A DNA stretch of 64,000 nt from Cheiracanthium punctorium (lineage: Eukaryota; Arthropoda; Arachnida; Araneae; Cheiracanthiidae), in NCBI GenBank assembly GCA_038373885.1, contig JAWZYV010012397.1, positions 724,826 to 788,825 on the forward strand. Direction: 5' to 3'. Of this stretch, positions 11,346 to 23,964 are shown piece by piece. A program made the position numbers and the translations under genes. Numbering within the stretch: the first letter of the stretch is position 1; each line of letters begins with the position of its first letter. The notes under the pieces were generated by a model. The model was given only the letters and a program-made list of their open reading frames with translations. It had not been told where the DNA came from and did not search any database.

Positions 11346-11500
11346 TTGTAACCTATTTATAGAAAAAACAGGTGATGCCTATTCTACAGCTTACGAAATA
11401 TTGTAACAATAGATTAAAGCTGTTGTGAACTAATAGTATTTAAATTTATGTAAAAAATACATGTGAATCAATCATATTCTGTACACTGAAAAAAAAACAT
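11346..11500 (+). repeat. Repeat U, copy 1
   Basis: 'agcttacgaaatattgtaac' then 'aatagattaaagctgttgtg' then 'aactaatagtatttaaa'. The same ~75-bp block occurs twice in tandem at 24735-24900. It is non-coding. Confidence 0.6.
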
Positions 11501-11865
11501 GCCTCTACATTCTAGAAAATAATTGGGGAACTATAATTTCTAGACTATGTGACCCTATAAATTACTAAGATCAAAGAACTGAGACAGTTCTAGTTAAATA
11601 TTCCGAACCAGAGTACCCAGAATCTTCTAGATTCCCTGAAACTAGAAAAATTGTATTTGGGATTAGAATTTCTTAGGTTGAAAATATTTCCTAGATCTCA
11701 CAACTGGAAATTCTGGTTTTAAGACAAGAATTTATCAGATACTTTGAATAGAATATTTAGTTTTCCTGGAAACAGAACTCTTTTGCTTCTTAACTCAGAT
11801 ATATTCCAGCTCCCCCCTCCACTGAGTGAGATAGATCGAGATTACCATTATATATAACCTTGATA

Positions 11866-11901
11866 GGGGGGGGGGGGGGGGGGTGGGGGGGGGGGGGGGG
11901 T

Positions 11902-11932
<31 letters not shown>
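11866..11932 (+). repeat. Poly-G tract (67 bp, two T interruptions)
   Basis: Runs of G are broken only by T at 11884 and 11901. On the plus strand this is a strong G-quadruplex candidate. Length accuracy is doubtful, as homopolymers of this size are hard to sequence. Confidence 0.9.
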
Positions 11933-11933
<1 letters not shown>

Positions 11934-12784
11934 GTGGAATATTTAGTCTCCTAAAACAGAACACTGGTTTTATGACTAATATTTATGGACACCTCTTTCA
12001 AAAATTCATTGTTTCAATGGACATAATTTCCATTTCCCTACGACTGAAGGCAGCCTGAGAATTATAATTACTCCATTTATTTCAATAAAATATTTAGCTT
12101 CATAAATTAGAAATTACCAGTTCTCTACCACTGAAAAGATCTCAGTACCAGGCTCAAAAACAATACACACAAATCAATGTATGGAATAACTTACCTGCAC
12201 AAATAAAAAACTAAATATCTTTCAATTTAAACAAAAAGTGGGGGAGGAGGTGTAGCTGTTTGCCGTGTAGGGGGGGGGGGGGGTGGGTACTGTTAGTAGT
12301 CCTTAAATAAGGAAATAATAAAAAGGTTGCCGTGGTTGAGATTGAACCAGATACTTTACTGTTTTGGGGGCTAACTTTGCTCGTTCTATATTTCTTTTTC
12401 AGTTACTTAATACAACTGAATAAATTACTAGTTTTTCAGGAAACTTGCTAGCATTTCTGAAAATCAGGTTTAGTTCGCAGATCACACAATTACTGTCCAT
12501 TTTGTTGGATTTCAAATGCTAATTAAATACTCAGCAGAAAAGACTGTAAAAAAAAATCTGAATAACTAATGTTTTCCCAATTATATTTTTTTGTTTAATA
12601 TAGTTTTGTGACAGTGCATATACACAGGGGCAGTTTGTGGCCTCACACCCCCCCCCCTTGTCAAAGTTCTTTAAGTATCATGTCCATATTTTTTTAGCTT
12701 AAATATTAACACATTTTAACACAAAGTTATAACTATACCCCCACCCTCTCCCCACCTTAAGGAAGTTTTGCATACTCCAACTTT
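11933..12784. other. Non-coding DNA with G/C runs and MITE debris
   Basis: There are poly-G runs near 12270 and a poly-C run near 12650. A minus-strand B-box-like 'tggttcaatctc' lies near 12340. Nothing can be delimited. The stretch ends where the repeat-free 3' UTR candidate begins. Confidence 0.3.
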
Positions 12785-15743
12785 TGTTTTGTGATATAAT
12801 TTATTTAATATATTTTCCACACTGCAAGTAAAGTTGCATACATCATCACCAACAATTTTTCAGAACATACCACATTTTCAACATATTAAAGAATATGTGG
12901 AATTGACAACCACCTGTACTTCATCACGACTTACATTGCTAAACGAAAGTGTTTAAATTCAATTGGATGTATGATAATGACACTAGTGCACTTCAAATAA
13001 TTTGTAAGTCCTATTTGGTACAAGTAATACTTTTTTACAGCCTGCAAAAAGCTGGAACAGTAGTCAGACTTAAATAAAACAGTTTTATAAAAAAATTTAT
13101 AACATCTTACTCCAACCAGGCTTATCTGTATTTACATTTGCAAATATAACCCCTAAAACAATAATAAAATGAAGTTTTATTCTTATTTGTTCTTTAAACT
13201 TCTTTTGTACTTTTTCCGCACGAAAAATATTTTATTCTTAAAAGTAATAGAAAAACTACCCTTTATTTTAATGTTTAAAATAGTCAATACGATAACCAAA
13301 TAATGTGCTTATTTTAAAAAGTAAATGTTCTTCTATAATTATCAATAAAAAGCTTTTTCATTTTCAAACATTAAAGACTAGGGTTCTTTATACTTTTTAA
13401 AGTAACTTTTTTCTTGTTAATTTTAATGCACACATGATATGCAGTTAGATGATCAAATAATGAGATGAATTTACAAATGTTAATTTTCAATTCATCTCAA
13501 TATTACTTAATAATTAAGTATTCAAGAGAATATAATATAATATATTATCAGTATAAGAATTCTTTATACAGTTAATTTTCGAATAATTTACAACATAAAA
13601 ATGACTACAATATATCGAGTGTAGGCAAAGTTTTTATTAATGAACACATTTATAGATTGTTTACATTTTTTTTTCAGTAAACATACTTAATATTTGGATG
13701 CAAATAACTACATGGTTTACAAATAGAATACTAGCTGAAATATTAAATATACTAAGGAAAGATATTCATTAAAACCTTGAAAATGTTTTTGAAAACTAAA
13801 TCAATTGTTTTAGAGACATTAGTAATGAATCAGGATTTAAGTTTTAGTCATACAGTCTTCTAAATATACCAAATTAATTACATTCAAAATAAAATATTTT
13901 AACAAACAATTTTTTTAGTTTTTCCTGAATATCATGCAAAATGTAACAGAACATCTACAAATAACCATCACTGGACTGCATTTGTTCAAATTAACCTTTC
14001 CTATCTCTTCATTTGGAGAAAATTATTTTTAGCAGAGAAAACTAGTGTCCAAGCAATTTGATTATTCACAAAAAATTTTCATGCTAAACGCGAGTAACAT
14101 TTAAGGTGTATGGCAATAACAATGATACTAAACATATACAATATAATTTTGAAAGCAACCATAAATATTTTATAGGCAAGTACAGTTATTTTTCCTTTTT
14201 CCATTTGTCCATTTTTGTTCTATACAGAAACTAATATTGCATAAAAAAAAGCGAACATATACAAATGTTGAAAATTTTTAAAAGGCTGGTGAATTTAAGG
14301 AACATGGAAATTAGAGATAATGAACTAATTAATTATTATTACTATGAGTATTAATTATTCAGACATCTCAATTTTGCTATGGGGGATTTGATTATTATAA
14401 CAATCATTATTTTAAAATGTTCAAATAAAAAAAAATAGTGTAATACATAATTGTTTTTAAAGCAACACTTTTAGTAGTGAAAAGCTTATTTTTTTTATTA
14501 AAGCTTAGAGTGGATAGTGCTTATAATTGAATTAAGGGCTTTTTTCTACAATGCAAATGCACATTATAAAAGATATTTCAAAAATGAGAAAAAGCTACCT
14601 TATACATCACCAAATTCCTGATGTAAACTGTATAAACAAAAGTTAAACTTTACCAATTAATGTTGGATATGTAGACTGCTTATGCCTTACACAGACTTTT
14701 TCTTCGCACTCACCATTTAAAATTTCTTGTATAATTATTATTTATAAATATAGTTTGATATGATTTTTATAGCACTTAGGAACTAAAAATTGTTGAGATT
14801 TGCCTACTTTCACATACAAATTGAAAAAAAACATTGTAACTCATCTTATTTTACCTTTAGGTAATTCACATAGACCAATATGTCTGAAGTTTTAAATAAT
14901 GATCCTCACATTTACTATAAATACAGACGTTTAAAAAACTTTATAAACACAGATATTCACAGAAAAAATCACAGGCCAAGCAAAGTCCACACACGATGTA
15001 AAGACATCAAGTAATTTTTTATGCATTTCATACATAGATCCTGCAGCAGAATTGAGCAACATGTCAAGCAATATAAATTAAAACTTTCAAATTAGATACA
15101 CTCACTTTGATTGTAATTGCACAAAAGCAAGACATCTATAAAATATGTTCAGTACCTCAGGAGAATGTTTATCATATAATCAAGACAAATATTTGCAGAT
15201 TAAAATTAATATTTCACTGAGTGTCGTCATTGAAAAAAATGTTTTTCTTCTTGTTAATTTCGAATTTTTCACATCTAGATCAGATTTGTGAATGCATGGA
15301 GCAGGTAGATTTTCCAAGTTTGTCAGACCACTTAAAAGACTTGGAAAAACTAAATTATGGCATACATGATGGATCAGTTAGATCATATAATAAATCAACA
15401 TTTATGTTTTTTCTTAGTGTGGGTGTTTTTACATTGACTAGTTGCCATCATTTTGAAATGACGCCAGTACGAAATGTAAAGTTCCAATGACATCTTTCCC
15501 GATTAGGGTTTTTGTGGTGATTCCAATGCAAGGATGAAATTTAATAATCAATAGCTTTAAAGCCAGTTGGACATTCTGAAGTTCTAAATGTTTGGATATA
15601 GTGACTTTATTGCTCAAACTTCAAGCAATTTAACAGTATTCTTAAGGCTTCTCCTCATACAAGCTTTTAAGGTGTGTAAGAGAAGGCATTCATAGGTCTT
15701 GTTTATCACGCTCTTTTTTGCTGCTGATCCAACAATGAGCCTA
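12785..15743 (-). other. Candidate long 3' UTR of a minus-strand host gene
   Basis: About 3 kb of AT-rich sequence that, unlike nearly everything around it, shows none of the window's repeat families. It lies directly downstream (minus strand) of the candidate terminal exon at 15741-15812. A minus-strand AATAAA (12800-12805 as TTTATT) sits just before repeat-rich DNA resumes and could be the polyadenylation signal. The plus-strand frame 15221-15490 lies inside it and resembles nothing known. This is inference from context; RNA reads would settle it. Confidence 0.35.
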
Positions 15744-15812
15744 ATCAAACATAGAAGGACTAAAGTAGGCTTGATAAGACGCCTGCTGATTAATACCTGT
15801 TACACTGTTTAT
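15741..15812 (-). CDS. Candidate terminal coding exon of an unidentified host gene (partial)
   Basis: On the minus strand a pyrimidine-rich tract ends in CAG (15815-15813) and is followed by an open frame ending in TAG at 15743-15741. The frame reads SVTGINQQASYQAYFSPSMF plus a final D after an initial I-N. The low-complexity, Q/S/Y-rich C-terminus looks like a real protein tail, but I do not recognise the protein. No upstream exon could be placed. The next ~1.4 kb upstream on this strand is an R repeat, which would lie in the intron. The reading phase is assumed from the open frame. It could still be chance, since a 23-codon frame is short. Confidence 0.35.
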   Translation of the reverse strand: MNSVTGINQQASYQAYFSPSMFD

Positions 15813-15924
15813 CTGAAAAAAATAAAAAAACAGAGTAAATAAGAATCAGATATATGGAAAACTAGGTTATAAGGATTGCAGTTGCAATATCATTGCTTAT
15901 GATTACAGATTTTAGAAAACTTAG

Positions 15925-17192
15925 CGGGCCAAGGCCCCCAGACTCGCTTTCGCTCGCTTTTTCGTATGAGGCATTCGGCCCCTAATCAGGCCTTATTCGT
16001 AAAAAAGACATAATTTCAATAGACCAAAACCCGAAGATTGGATCAGATGAATGTGACGCGAGCTACACAATGCTTGGTTCTTGCATTGAAGATATTTTGT
16101 TATGGAATCCGTGTTGTACGTGTCCTGAGCTATACCTCACCTGGAGAGCGGACTCTGCTTATAATCGCTGGAAAATTATTGCACTCCTCAGAAACACAAT
16201 GATATTTAAAATGTTGCCATTCAAAGATTATATTAAATAGGAGCTAAAGCGAATAAAATGCAAACATCTGTTTCAGCCTGTAATTTGTTATATGTAAAAC
16301 CCTTTTAGAGACACCTGCAAATTTGCCACGCCATAGGCCATTTTTTCATTATTTGGCGTACTTGCATACATGTAAGTTTATAAAAGCTACGAACAGATAG
16401 AAAATAGCCCCTGCCACCCATGGGCGACTTTTCATTATTTGGCGATTTACACATGCTTTACAACCAATTTTTACTGTTCATTTAAGGTTACCGGAAAACC
16501 ATTATCTATATTTTCATTTACATAATCGTTTGAAGCAGATTGGCATACTTAAACACCACGAATTATAACCATCTCGTCGCGCTATGCAAATATCCAAAGT
16601 GTACTATAACCTCCTATAATGGCATAGTTTAACGCCACGAAATATTTCTACTGGTAGCAAATAATTCTGCTAGCCGAGAACCGGCTTTAAAATAATCTGC
16701 ATTTCAATTATTTTTCATTTTCAAGATATTTAGTTAGTTCTGTTTTGGAAAAACGAATAATCGCTATTCTAAAACTCCCTGTGTCTAAGCGAACATACTA
16801 TTTGAAAAATTGTCAACTTTGTGTAACACATTTTATTTACATATTTCATATAGTTTTTATTTTGGCGTAAAATGGGGGTAATTCTAACATGTTTTAAATT
16901 TCAACTACGCGATTCTAGATACTTGGAAAATGCTTTGTTGCAAAGAAATGAATGATTTTATGCCAAATTCTGGCAACCGTTCGGCATTATTTTTTCAGTT
17001 TTTTTTTTAATAGTCTTCTAAAATAATTCGATTTTCAAAATTTAAATCAGCTTAGCAGGTAACCCGCTCGAATTTTTCGAATCTGTGGGCACCTTATTCG
17101 AAACTTCAAATCCCTACGTTTTAGGAGGAGTTAGTCAAAAAGTCTTTGACAGTGCCAGCCGCCTTTACCTTTTTTTTAGAATAGAGAGAAAA
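15925..17192 (+). repeat. Interspersed family R, copy 2 (full 3' end)
   Basis: It starts 'gggccaaggcccccagactc' and runs to 'ttttttagaatagagagaaa'. The body is collinear with copies 1 and 3. Compared with them it carries many single-base insertions and deletions, for example 'ccacgccataggccattttt' where the others read 'ccacccatggcgatttt'. The 3' segment 'gaatttttcgaatctgtggg' to 'agaatagagag' is shared with 57.7 and 58.4 kb. Confidence 0.85.
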
Positions 17193-18950
17193 TATAATTC
17201 AAATTTAGCTGTCCCAAAAATTATGCAAGACAATGAAACAATTTATTTTTAGAGACATTTGTTCAAATTTGGTGACATTTTGCTGTCCTGGTAATTTTTT
17301 TTTTTTTTTGTAGAACAATGTATAGGAAGAAAATTTATTTCTTTTTAGCAGGGTTTTTTATTAAAACAGTTTTCTAGTGTGATACACATTAAAAAGCACA
17401 GTCCGTAGTTAGCTCAATAATAATGTGATCTGAAATTTTCCATCAAGATAAGAAAAATCTTACATTTTGATCTCAAATTTAGTATAAATTACGTATTTAG
17501 CAGAAAATGATCAGTTCAAAAATATCCTGTTATAATTCAAGCTAATATGAGATTTAATAATACATTTTAAAAAAAAGAAATAGTTAGAGATGAAAACCAA
17601 AATATACTGTCCAAATCATAGAACCAAGAAACGCTGTTTTGCAGAATTACTTCCATAAGAACTAAAATTTCTTCCGACCAATACTTAAACATTGTAAAAT
17701 AGTTTAAAATTACATCCCGAGAAGGTTTTTATAAGGGTTTTTAAAAAAAATACAAGATTTTTTTTTTTATATTAAAAAACAAAGCTTTTGATAATTAAAC
17801 AGTTTGTGAGTTTAAATACAGCTGTCCAGGCATTCATTTCAATGTACAGATTTTTAAAGCAACAAAATTGAAATTTAGAATTGTAACAGCTGTTTATCCA
17901 TAAAGAGTCATGGTTGAAAAAACATCCAAGCAAACACTTGAGGGTTTTGATTTGACTAAAAAAGCAAAATCCCGTTTGCGATAAGTTTGTTTATTGCAAG
18001 TTATGTCTATAACTTATATTCATTTACACATATATATTTATATTTATTTGGTAAATTCAAACTGATTAATTTAGATCAATAGATTTTTAGTCCGAAATCA
18101 CCACTCCTTTCATGTCTTTGTCACTATTTAAAATTACGGCTCCCAACTCAACTTAACTGCAGACCACTTTTCCACTTCCAATTTACCCCCAGACCACTTA
18201 TAGGAAATTAATTTCGGAGGGGGGGGGGAAAAAATCTAACACAAACAAAAATCATTTTGAGCAAATTGAAATGAAAAAATGAAAAATAACAAAGGTGCAG
18301 AGAATATATTTCCACGTCACTCATTAATACTGATAATAGTTAATTAACCCGTTTACTATAGACCGAATTGGCAATAGCCAATATTACACAAAATCTGGCA
18401 GTACAATCCATCCTAAAATTATTATACTGAAAATAACATAAATAAACAAATAAAAAATAAATTCTAAAAACGCAAAAATAAAAAATGAGTAAAAACAAAG
18501 TTTGTGAAAAGATTTTGCTTTCAATAAATCTTAGAATATATTTTATCATGTAGAGAGAAGAATCTGGAGAAAAAAATTAAGCACTTCTATCTTTTTTAAG
18601 ATTGGTAAATATGGCGCAAAAAAACTATGACTAGGTCCTACCATTCTTTGTAGAATTTAGTTACTTTATTATTTATTATGATGATGCTTATGAGAATATC
18701 TTACTTGCTGTAGTACTTAGGCTGGCTTTTGAAAGAAGTTTTTTTTTCATTCTTGATAAAGTAGGGAAAGTCTGGCATTTGATTTTTCTAACAGTTGATG
18801 GAGGTGTTTTCCTTTTATTACTGAGTTTAAGATTTTTTTCTAACCCTGTAGGATGCTGTTTCATCATGACATTGATGATTTTTTAAATGATTTGAAAGCG
18901 ATTGAGATAAGTTTTTTAAAAAAAAATAGCTGAATGATACATAAGAAAAA
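17193..18950. other. AT-rich DNA, no gene recognised
   Basis: It contains homopolymer A/T runs and a G run at ~18220. The minus-strand frame 18340-18549 is F/Y-rich AT sequence and not a gene. A plus-strand 'aaccctgtag' acceptor-like site at ~18850 is followed by only a short frame. Confidence 0.3.
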
Positions 18951-19458
18951 AAAAAAACATACTACTCCAGATAACCAGAGTTAATGTGGCCAGATAACAG
19001 TCTAAGTTTATTCATTTATAATAAGCTAGATTCAACGAGAACTTCGGTTACCAGGGAAGCAGAATATTTGGTTGGATCAATGTCAAGTCCTATGGAACAA
19101 AGTCGCTTTAACGAGCACGACCAGGGGACAGCTTGTTTTAGCAGCAATACTTCTTCTGTCTTGGCAATCTTTTTTCTCATCCTTCATCCTTAATCCTCTG
19201 ATCTTTTTTTTCTACTCTGTAGCTGTCCAACGGATTTTTTCTTTCCACGGAGAAAAATTCCTCCAGCAGTTCCAATGTCATTAGGTAGGGTTCACAAATT
19301 CGTTGCTATAGTAAATAAGGGGGGTGGGGTGGGTAGGGGAGAACAGCTGCACACTGCTAAGTGTAAGGGGTCAGTAGGAGGGTCAGATGGTTCATATTCT
19401 TTTACCTGAGTTCACGTTGAGTAAACACGACAATTTTTATCCTCTCACTATGCTGAAA

Positions 19459-21345
19459 CCAAGCTTTATCGGTTGATGAAAAAGTACAAATTTTACGGGA
19501 GTTGAAGACGGGTGTTAAAAATGTCGAAATCTGCAAAAGTATGGATTGTCTTCATCTACTGTTTCCACACTGCTAGAAAACAATGGCAATTTAATGATGT
19601 ATATGACCAAATAAACATATGACTGTAAACAACTGAAGAAGTGTTCCAAAGAGGATTGGACAAAGCATTATTGAAATGGATGAGGTGCAACTTAGTGCTG
19701 GTTTTTTCCTGTGAATGGACCTATTCTAAAAGTGCAAGCAGAAAAATTTGCTGAACAATTTGGATATTCTGAGTTTCGTGGTTCCAAATGGATGATTGAT
19801 CATTTTAAAGTTAGGCATGCATTAACTTTTGGAAAAATATGCCAGTGGAGCAAAAGTCCGCATACATGGTTGAGTGAAAAAGTTGCCAGGCATCAAGAGC
19901 AAGCCTGGACGGGAGGAGGGGCCCGCCCGTCTCAAGAGAAAGTGGGTAGGGTGCTGTTTTGTGCAACCGATAAATAATAGGATGTTTAACTTTTCGGGGT
20001 ATGTGGGAGTATGGTGTTATTGATTATTAATGCATTCATTAAGTATTGATCCTAATTAATTAATATGTGTCTTCATATAATTAACCTTGTTCATTCAAGA
20101 ACCCTCACTCAATAAAATTTTTTTTTGAGAACTACAATTAAAATGAAGTTGTTTTGAATCCTCTGGGCTCAATATTTGCAGCAGCAAAAAAAATTTTATG
20201 TGTCAACTTCATTCAAGTCTATTCAGTATAGCATTTTTTTTCTTTCTTTTTTCTGTAGCAGCAAGGAGGGACTGCCAGGAGGGCTGGGGCCTTACCCATG
20301 CGGCAGCAGTCAGACACTCGGCCAGTCCAGGCCTGTCAAGTGAAGGATACGCAGCAGATGACATTCTATAATGCTGATGAAACAGGGAATAATTATACAT
20401 GTAAACTCCACTTTATACTTAAAATTTAAAGGTGAAAAATGCATTGAAGACAACTCTCGAAAAATAGGCTAACAGCTTTAGTGTTTCGAACATGTCTGGC
20501 AATGACTAGAAAAAATTCCTTGATTATCAGGCAAAATAAAGAACCCCTAGATGTTTCAAAAATGTAAAAAGCTTACCACCAGCAACTATGATCATAGCCA
20601 AAAAGCCTGATGACTTCGGACATTTTCACAAAATTAATTTCAAAAATGGGAGAGACAACTGCGAAGAAAAATCGTAATAATTCTCCTTTTATAGACAATT
20701 GTTTCTGCTCACCCGAAATCACTGGACTTTCCAATAACAAATCTTGTATTTTTCCCACCTAATTCTACATCTGTTAGCCAGCTTATGCACCAAGGAGTCA
20801 TAAGAAGTTTCAAGTGCCACGTAGTATGCAACTGATTTTGATGCTTCTGACTGAAGAGATAGAAGTGGAATAGCCTCAAAATATCCAATGTCTACGTACT
20901 GGTAGAGATACGTTTGATGAACGATGCATGGGAAATGTCACATCAACATGGCATCATCAAGTGTTTCCATAAGGCTGATTGAAGAGTTGTCAAGAAGGAC
21001 AATCCACTGAGAAGAAGAGTTGTCAATTTCATACAAGCTGCAAATTCGTAAATGATTTCACAACTATGTAACCATACGATGAAAGCTGAAGACCGCAGAT
21101 GTACCGACCAACTGAACATATTGTAGCGACGTACTACACATTCAGCAGAAAAACTTGACAAAAGCATGAGGACACTGATGAAGATGAAGAAATGAACCAC
21201 CCCAACTTGTTTCTACCCCGATTTGGAGTCGCTGAAAAAATGCAGACCTTTTTTGAAGCAAGGGATATCATGATAGTTTTCCGGCAAGATCTTCTCCGAA
21301 GAACAATAGCACAGGAAAGAACAGGGAACGAGTTCAGAGTAAGCT
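19459..21345 (+). pseudogene. Tigger (pogo superfamily) transposase pseudogene
   Basis: Plus-strand fragments align in order to a Tigger/CENP-B-like transposase. ALSVDEKVQILRELKTGVKN is the first helix-turn-helix. NGPILKVQAEKFAEQFGYSE and FKVRHALTFGKI are the CENP-B DNA-binding domain (19711-19850). YNADETG (~20367) carries the first catalytic D. FIDNCSAHP (~20688) carries the second. QLMHQGVIRSFKCH (~20780) carries the third position, where the usual QPMDQG aspartate reads H. KMQTFFEARDIMIVFRQDLL (~21240) is near the C-terminus. Several frameshifts and stops separate these. The coding region is also split by a 436-bp MITE. It is non-functional, and no intact terminal inverted repeats were found around it. 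Confidence 0.92.
19900..20335. mobile_element. hAT-type MITE (436 bp) inside the Tigger pseudogene
   Basis: The left end 'caagcctggac' and the reverse complement of the right end 'caggcctggac' match at 10 of 11 positions. The flanks are 'atcaagag' on the left and 'tcaagtga' on the right, sharing 'tcaag' at the position expected for a target duplication. Taking the insert out brings the HQE and EGYAADD parts of the Tigger reading together, which independently fixes the boundaries. GC-rich tracts lie just inside both ends. No coding capacity. Confidence 0.75.
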
Positions 21346-22259
21346 AACAAACTATTTTCAAATCTGTAGATTAATGAAAACAACAAATGTTCGTAAGACA
21401 ATCTTTTCCTTTATTTTCTTTTCCGTTATTGTTTCTTTTCTTTCCTTTAAGACTGTAGTCTGGCAACTAGTATTTTTTTGCTGTTGGGGGGGGGGGTTAA
21501 TTTTCATAAAATTAAGAAAGTATTAAGTTAAATTAATTAATTTAATTAAAGTAATAAGTATTTAATTAAATTTAAGGCAAACTCGAATGCATTTGACCTG
21601 CCCGAAGCCACCCCCCCCCCTTCTGGTTGCATGACTGCCTTAAGGACCCGTTTTTATGAGCACTCTATTAACGAGATAAAAAATGTTAACGGAACCCTTT
21701 GTGCTCTTTTATAAACGAGTTCAACTGTAATTCATTACCCAGCCAAACTGATATCAGTTGCATCACTAACTGAGGATGTTCTCAAAAGTGAGAAAATGAA
21801 TTACTTCTTACTATCTTCAATAATGTGTTATGTTAACACTGTTGACTTTCCAGTGCTGGATGCAACTGATTACACCGGCCTGGTAAATATATGTAAATTG
21901 GCAAACACTTTACATTTTAGTCTGAAGATAAAAAAAAAAAAAAAAATAAAAAAAAAAAAAAAAACATACACATAATATTTTATGACATCCATGTGAAAGT
22001 GACCGCCGACTGAAAAATTCCTGGCAACCCATGGGCGTATCTGACCCTGTTGACCTTCTCAAATCTAATTTTAGCTGAAATTTTCCCCAATAAAGCACTT
22101 AACAGTTTCGTAGTGGAAAGTTACCACGCCAAAATAACCCGGACACCATTCTTTGTTGGGTCAACTGCACCCCCTTTTTGGCATACCTGCCTAACGGTTA
22201 AAAAGTATAAGCACTTTTCACATCTCTTTTGAACAACCAGTATATTATTTCTATATGTC
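21346..22259. other. 3' flank of the Tigger fossil
   Basis: The reverse complement of 21640-21735 reads 'cagttgaactcgtttataaa' and continues 'ctcgttaatagagtgctc'. It is bordered by TA at 21736-21737, so it may be the Tigger right terminal repeat. I could not find a matching left end. C and G runs occur at 21608 and 21485, and there is an A-rich stretch at 21930-21962. No gene. Confidence 0.35.
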
Positions 22260-22782
22260 CAGCGGTTTCCAGCCGGTGAGACGTGCCCCCTCTGGGGGTG
22301 CGCATAACGTTTGCAGGGGTATGTGAGAAAAGAACATGTAAACAGCAAGTGGTAATGCAGATTAAAAAATATCTCTTATTTCTTCTTATTTTTACTCAAA
22401 ACATCTATTGGATAATTCCTAATGTTATAGTTGCTTCTTGACGTGTTTCCAAAAAACCCCATTTTGGTGCATTTCCCGTCTTGTCTCTGAACTGAAAACA
22501 ATGTTGCCAGAAAACAAAAGTTCCAGGGTTTACCACAGTTAAACTTTTACTGCCATGTTGGGCAAAGAAGCATCCTAAACTCGAATAACCCAATTCTATA
22601 TTACATTTGAAATATTATTGACACTTAACAGATAACAATAATTTTGTGGAAAAATGTGGACTAAGTATTTCATTTTAAAAAAGAATAAAAAAGGTAGTAT
22701 CTGAGGAATTCTGAAGGGGGGGGGGGCATCCAATTATACCTTTGTTGTGGGGCCACAATGTTAAAAAGTTGGTGAACAACTG
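22260..22782. mobile_element. Charlie-like hAT MITE A (523 bp), tentative
   Basis: The left end 'cagcggtttccagccggtg' and the reverse complement of the right end 'cagttgttcaccaactttt' resemble 'CAGCGGTTCCCAACCTTTT'-type hAT termini. The right-end phrase 'gttaaaaagttggtgaacaa' is homologous to that of element B next door. No convincing 8-bp duplication is visible, so the boundaries are approximate. Confidence 0.45.
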
Positions 22783-22792
22783 GCCCCTAGAG

Positions 22793-23128
22793 CAGCAGTT
22801 CCCCACTGATAGGAACGTGCCCTCCTTGAAAAGTGTGCTTATTACGGGTCCACGAGAAAAACGGGCAAAGAGCAAGTGATAAACCTATGTTTGAAAAAAA
22901 TCTATTTAATCTTATTATAAAACTCCAAAGCATCTACTTTTCTTAAAATGTTAATTCAAAACTTTACTGAAAACATTATTTTATATTAAAGGCTACTTAG
23001 TGTTCTTCGCTGAAGTATTAAAAAAAAACTGTAAGTATGTATACCCGAAGAATGTTAGGTGGGGCGACATGTAAGTTTATCCTGTGTTGAGGAGGGGCCT
23101 CGAATGTTTAAAAGGTTGGGAACCGCTG
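22793..23128. mobile_element. Charlie-like hAT MITE B (336 bp), tentative
   Basis: It starts 'cagcagttccccactg' and ends 'aggttgggaaccgctg'. The outer 12 bases pair with one mismatch. Internal order ('acgtgccctcc', '…gggcctcgaatgtttaaaa') parallels element A, so A and B are two members of one family lying 10 bp apart. Flanks do not show a clear duplication. Confidence 0.5.
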
Positions 23129-23960
23129 CTAAATATGCTAATTAATGTAGCCAAGTCTAAAGTATTTATACTAAGCTCATTTCTACTTATACTAACAAAA
23201 TTTAACATTACTCTTTTGAAATGCAAATGAAACATTTAGTCAAATAAAGAAAATCGGAAACAAATTCACAGAAAATAATTGTAGTCTAAATAATATGAAT
23301 CTCAATTTGCAAGAATAATTAGATGTAAAACAAAGGAGATTGAACGGCCAACAAAAATGTGTATCAAGACACACAGCTTAATGCAATTACGTGGCATCAA
23401 AGCTATACATGAATGCTGTTTCCAGCAATAATGGCTCAAGCTAAATCAAAAATTACTTAAAAGTTTTACATCATGATAAAAATTTCATTTAATTAGCATT
23501 GTTTAGGACAAGTAATAATGAACACTCTATAAATCTGAAGAATTATAAACAAAAGATAAAACAACAGTATAAAACGAATTGAAAACAAATGCTTGAACGA
23601 TTAATTTGTCCTGTTGATGTATAGCACTCATTCATAAAAACTGTAAGCTGTTTACATTGTTCTTAAGTACATTGTAAGTAATATTTGCGTCTGCGTCGAA
23701 TTAAAAAAGTTCCTAAGTTAATAACAAAGTACGAATAGACAAAACGAGACTTTACCTGTTACATTTAATAAACTTCCAAATCAGGGTCACGTGGACAGCA
23801 AAACTTCAGCATGACATACCAAAAATAATTCTGGAGGGGGAAACAAAACATTTTTTTGTTCCATCTTCTATCGAAATAACTAAATTTATCAAATTATGTC
23901 AATCTACTATTGTGAAAATTTAAATATGATAAGATAGATGAATCGAAATTTTGTTTGTTG
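23129..23960. other. AT-rich DNA, nothing recognised
   Basis: No gene, terminal repeats or tRNA boxes are seen in these 830 bases. Confidence 0.3.
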
Positions 23961-23964
23961 TGTG

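Noticed and set aside
15221..15490. 89-codon plus-strand frame starting MSSLKKMFFFLL
   Set aside because: It is AT-rich, resembles no family and lies antisense within the candidate 3' UTR.
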